Source of the DNA: Pedobacter schmidteae
GTDB lineage: Bacteria; Bacteroidota; Bacteroidia; Sphingobacteriales; Sphingobacteriaceae
Assembly: GCA_945906015.1 (NCBI GenBank)
Contig: CAMDQV010000097.1
Location: 1-7,526, forward strand
Direction: 5' to 3'
Length of the DNA: 7,526 nt
The position numbers and the translations under genes are program-made. The notes below the pieces were generated by a model. That model was not told where the DNA came from, ran no database searches, and saw only the letters and a list, made by a program, of their open reading frames with translations. Below, piece by piece: positions 1 through 6,399 of this stretch; the first letter of the stretch is position 1; every line of letters begins with the position of its first letter.

Positions 1-51
1 CATCTCTTAACCTATGGTTTTTATTATTAATCCTATACTGAATTCGTTTTT

Positions 52-1944
52 ATGACAATTCATCATATTCTTTCCAAATATTGGGGTTTTAGTAAATTTC
101 GTCCTTTACAGGAGGATATTATCCAATCAGTTTTGGATGGAAAAGATACACTGGCATTGATGCCAACGGGTGGAGGCAAATCACTTTGTTTTCAGGTTCC
201 TGCTCTTTTAAAGCCTGGGATATGCATTGTGGTATCGCCCTTGATCGCATTAATGAAAGATCAGGTTGAGAATCTAAAAGAGAAAGGAATTAAAGCTATT
301 GCTGTTATTTCAGGTATGGGAAAACGGGAGGTAGATATAGCCCTTGATAACTGTATTTATGGGGATATAAAATTTCTTTATTTGTCGCCTGAAAGGCTTT
401 TGTCTGAACTAGTTAGGGTGAGGCTCAGACATATGCAGATTAATTTAATCGCGATAGATGAGGCTCATTGCATTTCACAATGGGGATATGATTTCAGGCC
501 CTCTTATTTACATCTTGCAGAACTTAGAGAAATACATCCCAATGTTCCCATTTTGGCTCTTACAGCAACTGCCACAGAAAGAGTTGCTGCAGATATTCAA
601 CTAAAATTAAACTTTAAACAAGCTCAGATTTTCAGAAAGTCGTTTGAGCGAAAAAACCTTAGTTATTTAGTTTATAACGAAGAAAATAAACTTCGAAAAC
701 TCTTTTCTATTGCCAAAAATGTAAAAGGAACAGGTATTGTTTATGTCAGGAACAGGAGAGAAACTCAAGAAGTTGCACGGCAGCTTACCATGCAAGGAAT
801 TTCAGCTGATTTCTATCACGCAGGCCTGGATACCCCTTTAAGGATGAAGAAGCAAACTGCATGGAAAAATTCAGAGGTAAAGGTAATAGTTGCTACAAAT
901 GCTTTTGGGATGGGTATCGATAAATCTGACGTTCGCTTTGTAGTTCATCTTGATCTTCCTGAAAGCCTTGAAGCTTATTATCAGGAAGCTGGAAGGGGAG
1001 GAAGAGATGAAAAAAAGGCTTATGCTGTCCTGCTTTATAATAATTCGGATGTATTTCAACTTAAAAATAGATTTGAGCAACAATATCCTTCTATTGAAGA
1101 AATAAAACAGATCTATCATCATTTGGGCAATTATTATCAGCTGGCATTTGGTGCAGGAGAAGGCTTATCACTTGAATTTGACCTTGCTGATTTTTGCAAT
1201 CGGTTTAAACTCGACCCATTCCGAACCTTACATGCTCTTAAATTTTTAGAGCATGATGAATATATTGCCTTGACTGAAACTGTTTTTTTAGCTTCTAGAG
1301 TTCAGGTTCTTTCAGGTTCTGCAGATCTTTATCGCTTCCAGGTTGAACAACCCGCTTATGATCAGTTTATAAAGGTTTTATTAAGATCATATGGTGGTAT
1401 TTTTGATCAATTGTCGGCAGTTAAGGAAAGTGATCTTGGTAAAAGACTGGGTATTAATAAGAATGAAGTAGTTAAGATTCTTCAAAAGCTTCAAACACTT
1501 CAAATCATTAATTATATTGAACAAACAGATAAACCTCATTTACTATTTATTAAATCGCGTGTTGATACTTTACATCTTTTAATTGACAGAAGATATCATG
1601 AAGATCGTTATCAGATTCATCAATTGCAGGTTGAATCGATTGTTAACTACGCCGTAAATAATAAGTGCAGAAGTAAGCAACTATTAAATTATTTCAATGA
1701 AGCTCATGCACCGATTTGTGGTGTTTGTGATGTCTGCCTGGAGAATAAAAAGGCTTCAAAAAAAGCTGGAAACTCTGATGAATTAGTTAAATCGATACTT
1801 AATGAGCTGAGTAAGAAACCTTTGCACCTAAGCCAACTAATAGAATCTTTGCATAATGGAAATGACAATGAAAAATTAAATATTATCCGGATCTTACTTG
1901 ATGCGGGTACTATCAAGGTGAATGGGGAGTATTATTACTTATAA
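52..1944 (+). CDS. recQ: RecQ-family ATP-dependent DNA helicase
   Basis: This is a 630-residue superfamily 2 helicase, expected to unwind DNA 3'-5' in cytoplasmic recombination and repair. Visible motor motifs, in order: motif 0 FRPLQ (16-20), Walker A PTGGGKS (38-44), DEAH (136-139) followed at once by the RecQ aromatic-rich loop (ISQWGYDFRPSY, 141-152), motif III TATAT (171-175), motif V ATNAFGMGID (281-290) and motif VI QEAGRGGRD (311-319). The Zn motif C-X16-C-X2-C-X2-C is at C539, C556, C559 and C562. It lies about 220 residues after motif VI, whereas in E. coli RecQ it follows the motor closely. Segments resembling winged helices lie at about 376-409 and 455-489, before the Zn motif, with another at about 575-630. 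No HRDC domain is obvious. ATG 52 is the first start after an in-frame TAA at 28-30; no Shine-Dalgarno sequence is seen, as is usual in Bacteroidota. The family call is very secure; the exact RecQ subtype is not. Confidence 0.96.
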   Translation: MTIHHILSKYWGFSKFRPLQEDIIQSVLDGKDTLALMPTGGGKSLCFQVPALLKPGICIVVSPLIALMKDQVENLKEKGIKAIAVISGMGKREVDIALDNCIYGDIKFLYLSPERLLSELVRVRLRHMQINLIAIDEAHCISQWGYDFRPSYLHLAELREIHPNVPILALTATATERVAADIQLKLNFKQAQIFRKSFERKNLSYLVYNEENKLRKLFSIAKNVKGTGIVYVRNRRETQEVARQLTMQGISADFYHAGLDTPLRMKKQTAWKNSEVKVIVATNAFGMGIDKSDVRFVVHLDLPESLEAYYQEAGRGGRDEKKAYAVLLYNNSDVFQLKNRFEQQYPSIEEIKQIYHHLGNYYQLAFGAGEGLSLEFDLADFCNRFKLDPFRTLHALKFLEHDEYIALTETVFLASRVQVLSGSADLYRFQVEQPAYDQFIKVLLRSYGGIFDQLSAVKESDLGKRLGINKNEVVKILQKLQTLQIINYIEQTDKPHLLFIKSRVDTLHLLIDRRYHEDRYQIHQLQVESIVNYAVNNKCRSKQLLNYFNEAHAPICGVCDVCLENKKASKKAGNSDELVKSILNELSKKPLHLSQLIESLHNGNDNEKLNIIRILLDAGTIKVNGEYYYL

Positions 1945-2107
1945 AACCTACTAAAAATATCATGAAAAAGACTTCCTTAATTTTCATATTTACATAGATT
2001 GCATTGTTGATTATTTGTTCCTTTGAATGAGTTGTATAAGTTGAATATCCGGTAAGATCATAAATAATGAATCAGGAGCAATAATTTTAAAAGCAATTAA
2101 TTATCAT

Positions 2108-2141
2108 AATCATCTTGAAGATTGATTATTTTCTTTATTTT
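2108..2141 (+). terminator. Weak AT-rich hairpin with T-rich tail, possible terminator
   Basis: In the 265-nt gap between recQ and the transporter, AATCATCT (2108-2115) can pair with AGAT-t-GATT (2119-2127) around a 3-nt loop, giving 8 bp with one bulged T. A T-rich stretch follows (2128-2141). The stem is AT-rich, and the site is about 160 nt past the recQ stop, so it is only a weak terminator candidate. The rest of the gap is A/T-rich. A near-consensus -7 element (TAAAATTTG, 2180-2188, one base too long in the spacer) precedes the transporter start but has no clear -33 TTG partner. Nothing else was seen in the gap. Confidence 0.22.
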
Positions 2142-2209
2142 CAACACTATATAATTCAAATACATCAATTTTTTCAGGCTAAAATTTGATTAAAATTTCT
2201 TGATCTAAC

Positions 2210-3520
2210 ATGCAAAATAATAAAGATACCATTAAGGCCTGGGCCATGTTTGATTGGTCAAATTCTGCCTATAATCTGGTAATTACTTCAACAATTTTCC
2301 CGGCATACTATACCATCATTACTACAACCGAGCAAAATGGAGATAAGGTTACATTTTTTGGAACTGAATTTACAAATACTGCTCTTTCAAATTATGCACT
2401 GTCAGCAGCCTATCTGATTATGGCATTAATTCTGCCCTTATTATCATCTATTGCAGATTTCAGAGGTAATAAAAAGGTGTTTATGATGGTATTTACCTAT
2501 ATTGGAAGTTTTGCTTGTGCAGGTTTATTCTTTTTTACGCTCGAGACACTAGAATTAGGTATCATTTGTTTTACCCTTGCTGCTATGGGGTTTATAGGAG
2601 GATCTATGTTTAATAATTCATACCTGCCTGAAATAGCTTCAGTTGATCAACAGGATAAGGTAAGTGCTAAAGGATTTGCATATGGATATGTAGGCAGTGT
2701 TTTATTACAAATTATTTGCTTCATTTTTGTTTTAAAACCTGAATTATTTGGAATTACAGATCCTTCCTTGCCAGCGCGTTTATCGTTTTTACTGGTCGGT
2801 ATCTGGTGGATATCGTTTTCTCAGATCCCATTTAAAAAACTTCCTGTAGGAAGCCCCAATTATAATAAATTATCTAAAAAAGATGTAAAAAATGGTTTTC
2901 AAGAACTTTTGAAAGTATGGAATCAGTTAAAGCAAATGGCTATCCTGAAAAGATTTCTACTTGGATTCTTTTTTTACTCAATGGGCGTACAAACCATAAT
3001 GCTTGTAGCGGCTGGATTTGGTGAAAAGGTTTTGAAACTGGGAACCGCTAAATTGATTGCAATCATTCTAGTTATACAGCTTGTAGCCATTTTGGGGGCA
3101 CTAATCATGTCATACTTTGCAAAGAAATATGGTAATATTCAGGTTATTATTGCAGTTATATTAGTATGGATTGGAGTTTGTGCTGGAGCCTATTATATAC
3201 AAAATGAGGGCCAATTCTATGCAGTAGCTGTTATTGTGGGATTAGTTATGGGAGGAATACAATCAATCTCAAGATCTACATATTCCAAATTTTTGCCTGA
3301 AAATACTCCTGACACCGCTTCATTCTTTAGTTTTTATGATGTTACTGAGAAAATGGCAATTGTGATCGGTTTATTCAGTTTTGCATATATCGAAGAATTT
3401 ACTGGAAGTATGCGTAATTCAGCTATAATTCTTGCTGGATTTTTTATTATAGGTTTATTGATTTTAGTGTCGATCTTTTTTATAAAAACAGAATCTTCTG
3501 CTTCCTTAGCTAAGGATTAG
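2210..3520 (+). CDS. UMF1-family MFS transporter
   Basis: This is a 436-residue inner-membrane protein of the UMF1 / Atg22-like branch of the major facilitator superfamily. The signature is the N-terminal WAMFDWSNSAYNLVITSTIF (11-30), together with the later GGIQSISRSTYSKFLPE (348-364). About 12 hydrophobic segments can be placed: roughly 18-38, 62-83, 88-110, 116-134, 158-177, 189-205, 248-270, 280-301, 308-329, 336-353, 373-393 and 403-425. A polar central loop (206-247) separates the two six-helix halves, and a polar stretch (41-60) follows TM1. The length is typical for bacterial members. Bacterial UMF1 proteins generally have no known substrate, so none is assigned. ATG 2210 gives the family N-terminus directly. 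The next gene starts 39 nt after the stop, but a terminator-like element lies between them. Confidence 0.93.
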   Translation: MQNNKDTIKAWAMFDWSNSAYNLVITSTIFPAYYTIITTTEQNGDKVTFFGTEFTNTALSNYALSAAYLIMALILPLLSSIADFRGNKKVFMMVFTYIGSFACAGLFFFTLETLELGIICFTLAAMGFIGGSMFNNSYLPEIASVDQQDKVSAKGFAYGYVGSVLLQIICFIFVLKPELFGITDPSLPARLSFLLVGIWWISFSQIPFKKLPVGSPNYNKLSKKDVKNGFQELLKVWNQLKQMAILKRFLLGFFFYSMGVQTIMLVAAGFGEKVLKLGTAKLIAIILVIQLVAILGALIMSYFAKKYGNIQVIIAVILVWIGVCAGAYYIQNEGQFYAVAVIVGLVMGGIQSISRSTYSKFLPENTPDTASFFSFYDVTEKMAIVIGLFSFAYIEEFTGSMRNSAIILAGFFIIGLLILVSIFFIKTESSASLAKD

Positions 3521-3529
3521 TTTTTTTTT
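3503..3529 (+). terminator. Likely intrinsic terminator overlapping the transporter stop
   Basis: TCCTT (3503-3507) and AAGGA (3512-3516) form a 5-bp stem with an AGCT tetraloop; the core CCTTAGCTAAGG is a perfect 12-nt palindrome. After four bases comes a run of nine T (3521-3529). The stem encodes the last residues of the transporter, and the stop codon TAG (3518-3520) sits between stem and T-run. The short stem and the gap before the T-run lower confidence. If real, it reduces read-through into the Fe-S protein gene. Confidence 0.42.
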
Positions 3530-3559
3530 CTGAATTTAGCGCTGTTTAAGAAATTACCT

Positions 3560-4288
3560 ATGACTGTTGAATTATTTATTCCCTGTTTTATTGACCAACT
3601 TTATCCGCAGACAGCTTTTAATACCATCAAAATCCTTGAAAAGGCTGGATGTAAAGTAGTTTATAATACTGAACAGACCTGTTGTGGACAACCGGCTTAT
3701 AATGCCGGTTTCTGGGAAGAAGCAAAAATAGTGGGGGGTAAATTCCTAAATGATTTTTCTGAAACTAATTATATTGTATCTCCATCTGCTTCCTGCACAG
3801 GGATGGTCAAAAATTCTTTCAATGATTTGTTTACCAACACAGCAGTTCATAATAAATGCAGAGCTATTCAAAGTAATATTCACGAGTTAAGTGACTTCCT
3901 AGTTAATATTATTAAAAAGGATTATTTCGGTGCTGAACTTGAAGGAAGAGCTGTTTACCATGATTCTTGTGCTGGTTTAAGAGAATGTAATATTAAAGCT
4001 GAGCCGAGGCAATTATTAAGTAAAGTTCATGGACTTGAACTTGTAGAAATGAAAGATACTGATGTATGTTGCGGTTTTGGTGGCACGTTTGCTGTTAAAT
4101 TTGATGGTATTTCAAGTGCAATGGCAGAACAAAAGGTAAATAATGCTTTAGAAATGGGTGCTGACTATATAATTTCAACAGATTCTTCATGTTTATTAAA
4201 TCTTCAAGCCTATATTGATCAGCATGATATAAAGATCAGAACAATGCATATTGCAGATGTTTTAACTCATGGATATGGTAACGTTTAG
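3560..4288 (+). CDS. (Fe-S)-binding CCG-domain protein, LutA/YkgE type
   Basis: This 242-residue soluble protein is built from two cysteine-rich (CCG) domains, as in LutA/YkgE and the C-terminal part of heterodisulfide reductase subunit B and glycolate oxidase GlcF. Domain 1 carries C9, the CCG at 41-43 and C79. Domain 2 carries C137, the CCG at 171-172 region (C170, C171, G172, within CCGFGG) and C211. Both domains therefore keep the full CX(n)CCGX(n)C ligand pattern for a [4Fe-4S]-type cluster. LutA proteins normally act with LutB and LutC in L-lactate oxidation to pyruvate. No LutB or LutC is in this window, so the specific role is inferred only from family. ATG 3560 starts with the conserved strand leading to C9, so the start is credible. 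The flanking genes give no metabolic clue. The length matches LutA (about 240). Confidence 0.9.
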   Translation: MTVELFIPCFIDQLYPQTAFNTIKILEKAGCKVVYNTEQTCCGQPAYNAGFWEEAKIVGGKFLNDFSETNYIVSPSASCTGMVKNSFNDLFTNTAVHNKCRAIQSNIHELSDFLVNIIKKDYFGAELEGRAVYHDSCAGLRECNIKAEPRQLLSKVHGLELVEMKDTDVCCGFGGTFAVKFDGISSAMAEQKVNNALEMGADYIISTDSSCLLNLQAYIDQHDIKIRTMHIADVLTHGYGNV

Positions 4289-4296
4289 ACCATAAA

Positions 4297-4320
4297 GAAT
4301 CGTTTTATTTAAACGGATTC
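4297..4320 (+). terminator. Hairpin after the Fe-S protein gene, possible terminator
   Basis: GAATC (4297-4301) pairs with GATTC (4316-4320), and GTTT (4302-4305) pairs with AAAC (4311-4314). This gives a 9-bp stem with one bulged G (4315) and a 5-nt loop, starting 8 nt after the Fe-S protein stop. There is no clean T-run afterwards (GTAAAATTTG), so it may be a weak terminator or an mRNA 3'-end stabilising hairpin. It separates the Fe-S protein gene from the thrS promoter region. Confidence 0.35.
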
Positions 4321-4380
4321 GTAAAATTTGCTCCCCCAATTTTAGTTCCCATTTTAGCATCTAAATACTTTATAAAATCT

Positions 4381-4388
4381 TATTTTTG
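4381..4388 (+). promoter_or_regulatory. Bacteroidota-type -7 promoter element for thrS
   Basis: TATTTTTG is an exact match to the Bacteroidota -7 consensus TAnnTTTG. It sits about 73 nt upstream of the thrS ATG in the only sizeable non-coding gap before the gene. It predicts transcription starting near 4391-4395, immediately before the first leader hairpin (4402-4420). No convincing -33 TTG is found at the usual 17-23-nt spacing (the nearest resemblance is TTTTAG around 4352-4357), so the call rests on the -7 match and its position. By chance the motif also occurs inside coding sequence elsewhere in the window. Confidence 0.42.
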
Positions 4389-4401
4389 TGCTCGAAATGA
4401 A

Positions 4402-4420
4402 GATCACTTTGTAGATGATC
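4402..4420 (+). promoter_or_regulatory. Distal thrS leader hairpin, tRNA-Thr anticodon-arm mimic (arm 1)
   Basis: GATCA (4402-4406) pairs with TGATC (4416-4420). A C-A mismatch (4407/4415) follows, then the loop UUUGUAG (4408-4414). The loop fits a tRNA anticodon loop with U at position 33, UGU at 34-36 (the anticodon reading the Thr codon ACA) and A at 37. Outside the stem, AAAT (4395-4398) can pair with ATTT (4421-4424) across a 3-nt bulge and lengthen it. The 3' strand contains an AUG (4415-4417) that opens a three-codon frame, Met-Ile-Ile-stop (4415-4426). It is the upstream copy of the direct repeat whose other copy covers the thrS start. The function, binding ThrRS, is inferred by analogy with the E. 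coli thrS operator. Confidence 0.55.
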
Positions 4421-4467
4421 ATTTAATTTTTTTTAATTATAAATATAAATCATTTTGTAGATGATCA
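4403..4467 (+). repeat. Pair of 19-nt direct repeats in the thrS leader and start
   Basis: ATCACTTTGTAGATGATCA (4403-4421) recurs as ATCATTTTGTAGATGATCA (4449-4467), matching at 18 of 19 positions with a 46-nt offset. The single difference (C4407 against T4453) converts a C-A mismatch in the upstream hairpin into a T-A pair in the downstream one. The sequence between them (4422-4448) is A/T-rich with a run of eight or more T and no obvious structure. The downstream copy includes the thrS initiation codon and the next codon. No third copy was seen in the window. Confidence 0.9.
4449..4465 (+). promoter_or_regulatory. Proximal thrS operator hairpin covering the start codon, tRNA-Thr anticodon-arm mimic (arm 2)
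   Basis: ATCAT (4449-4453) pairs perfectly with ATGAT (4461-4465) around the 7-nt loop UUUGUAG (4454-4460). This is exactly the 5-bp stem and 7-nt loop of a tRNA anticodon arm. The loop reads as U32 U33, anticodon U34 G35 U36, A37, G38; G35 and U36 are the bases by which ThrRS identifies tRNA-Thr. The thrS AUG (4461-4463) forms stem positions 39-41, so a bound synthetase would hide the start codon. The stem is AT-rich and probably only marginally stable alone, which suits a structure stabilised by protein. The geometry is seen directly; the regulatory role is inference from E. coli thrS, where ThrRS binds anticodon-like hairpins upstream of its own start. Confidence 0.6.
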
Positions 4468-6386
4468 ATATTACTCTTCCCGATGGTTCTGTTCGGGAGT
4501 ACCAACAAGGGACTACGGCTTATCAGATAGCACTTTCTATTTCTGAAGGATTAGCTCGTAACGTTTTAGCTGCCATGGTGAATGGTGAGGTATGGGATTC
4601 TTCCCGACCAATTGAAAAAGATTCTTTAGTGAAACTTTTAACCTGGAATGATCAAGAAGGAAAGGCTACATTCTGGCATTCTTCTGCACATTTGATGGCT
4701 GAAGCTTTAGAAGCACTATATCCAGGTACAAAATTCGGTATCGGTCCGGCAATTGAAACAGGCTTTTACTATGATGTTGATTTTGGTGACCGTGAGTTTT
4801 CATCAGATGATTTTAAAGAAATTGAAGATAAGATCATTGAACTGGCCAAAGCAAAATCTGAATTTTCAAGGAAAGGGGTATCAAAGAGTGATGCAGTTAA
4901 ATACTTTACCGAAAAAGATGATGAATACAAACTGGATCTGATCAAAGATTTGGCTGATGGTTCAATCACACTCTATACACAGGGTAATTTCACTGACCTT
5001 TGCCGTGGTCCGCATATTCCTAATACTGGCTTTATTAAGGCTGTTAAGCTGATGAATGTAGCCGGTGCTTATTGGAGGGGCGACGAAACCAGAAAGCAAT
5101 TAACTCGTATATATGGAGTTACTTATCCAAAGCTAAGTGAGCTAACCGACTATCTACACATGATTGAGGAGGCAAAAAAGCGCGATCATCGTAAGCTAGG
5201 TAAAGAGTTAGAACTTTTTGCTTTTTCTGAAAAAGTGGGTATGGGTTTACCTCTTTGGTTACCCAAAGGAACTGCACTTCGCGAAAAGCTTGTTAATTTT
5301 CTTCAAAGAGCTCAGGTTAAGTCTGGATATGAGCAGGTTATTACCCCACATATCGGACATAAGAACCTTTATATTACTTCTGGTCATTATGAAAAATATG
5401 GTGCTGATTCCTTTCAGCCAATAAAAACTCCTCAAGAAGGTGAGGAGTTTTTCTTAAAACCAATGAACTGTCCACATCATTGCGAAATTTATAAAACAAA
5501 ACCTCGATCTTATAAAGATCTTCCGGTTAGATATGCAGAATTTGGTACAGTTTATCGCTACGAACAAAGTGGAGAGCTCCATGGATTAACCCGAGTCAGA
5601 GGTTTTACTCAGGATGATGCACATTTATTCTGTCGTCCAGATCAGGTTAAAGAAGAATTTAAAAAAGTTATAGATCTGGTTTTATATGTTTTTAAAGCAT
5701 TAGGATTCGATGATTATACCGCCCAGATCTCACTCAGAGATTTTGAAAATAAAGCCAAATATATCGGAAGTGATGATAATTGGCAGCTTGCTGAATCGGC
5801 AATTATTGAAGCTGCTGAAGAAAAAGGTTTAACCACAGTTATTGAATTAGGTGAAGCCGCATTCTATGGTCCGAAGCTTGATTTCATGGTTAAGGATGCC
5901 CTTGGTAGAAAATGGCAATTGGGCACTATACAGGTAGATTATAATTTACCTGAGCGATTTGAACTTGAATATACTGGAAGTGATAATCAAAAACACCGTC
6001 CAGTGATGATTCACAGAGCCCCTTTCGGATCTTTAGAACGATTTGTGGCCGTTTTGATAGAGCATTGTGCAGGTGAATTTCCATTATGGCTCTCACCTGA
6101 ACAATTTATAGTGTTGCCTATCTCTGAAAAATATGAGGATTATGCAAAAAAAGTTTTAGAATCGCTTAATAATTCCGATATTCGCGGGCTGATTGACTCT
6201 CGAGATGAGAAAATCGGAAGAAAGATTCGTGATGCTGAAGTCAAGAAAATACCTTTCATGCTCATTATTGGTGAAAAAGAAATGAATGAGGGCATGGTTT
6301 CTGTTAGGAGACATGGACAAGGGGATGTAGGCAGTATGACAATTGAAGAGTTTAGTAATCAGTTAGTTAAAGAAATTACAATTTAA
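4461..6386 (+). CDS. thrS: Threonyl-tRNA synthetase
   Basis: This class II aminoacyl-tRNA synthetase charges tRNA-Thr in the cytoplasm. Its 641 residues match the full-length bacterial enzyme (642 in E. coli). Domains: TGS (1-62); N2 editing domain with H73, H77, C181 and H185, which hydrolyses Ser-tRNA-Thr; catalytic core (about 245-540); and C-terminal anticodon-binding domain (about 545-640). The three Zn ligands are present at C337, H388 and H518. Motif 2 is visible around RYAEFGTVYRYE (357-368), and motif 3 around HRAPFGSLERF (518-528) with its arginine R527. The start is fixed by MINITLPDGS opening the TGS fold. No Shine-Dalgarno sequence is seen; instead the AUG sits inside a tRNA-anticodon-like hairpin that probably controls translation. 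infC follows after 13 nt, so the two are almost certainly co-transcribed. All editing and catalytic residues are intact. Confidence 0.98.
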   Translation: MINITLPDGSVREYQQGTTAYQIALSISEGLARNVLAAMVNGEVWDSSRPIEKDSLVKLLTWNDQEGKATFWHSSAHLMAEALEALYPGTKFGIGPAIETGFYYDVDFGDREFSSDDFKEIEDKIIELAKAKSEFSRKGVSKSDAVKYFTEKDDEYKLDLIKDLADGSITLYTQGNFTDLCRGPHIPNTGFIKAVKLMNVAGAYWRGDETRKQLTRIYGVTYPKLSELTDYLHMIEEAKKRDHRKLGKELELFAFSEKVGMGLPLWLPKGTALREKLVNFLQRAQVKSGYEQVITPHIGHKNLYITSGHYEKYGADSFQPIKTPQEGEEFFLKPMNCPHHCEIYKTKPRSYKDLPVRYAEFGTVYRYEQSGELHGLTRVRGFTQDDAHLFCRPDQVKEEFKKVIDLVLYVFKALGFDDYTAQISLRDFENKAKYIGSDDNWQLAESAIIEAAEEKGLTTVIELGEAAFYGPKLDFMVKDALGRKWQLGTIQVDYNLPERFELEYTGSDNQKHRPVMIHRAPFGSLERFVAVLIEHCAGEFPLWLSPEQFIVLPISEKYEDYAKKVLESLNNSDIRGLIDSRDEKIGRKIRDAEVKKIPFMLIIGEKEMNEGMVSVRRHGQGDVGSMTIEEFSNQLVKEITI

Positions 6387-6399
6387 ATAAAAATATAAT

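Noticed and set aside
937..943. Third TTTGTAG, inside recQ
   Set aside because: The flanks are not complementary, so no anticodon-arm-like hairpin forms; a chance match within coding sequence.
871..1122. Minus-strand open frame inside recQ
   Set aside because: It lies antisense to conserved helicase motifs V and VI, has no recognisable domain, and reads like the reverse of an A/T-rich coding sequence.
1962..1987. ATGAAAA / TTTTCAT inverted repeat just after recQ
   Set aside because: A 7-bp stem with a single G-C pair, a 12-nt loop and no T-run; too weak to call a terminator.
4289..4460. T-box riboswitch before thrS
   Set aside because: The leader from the predicted start is only about 66 nt. 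No T-box sequence, specifier stem or terminator/antiterminator pair is visible; the tRNA-mimic hairpins explain the gap better.
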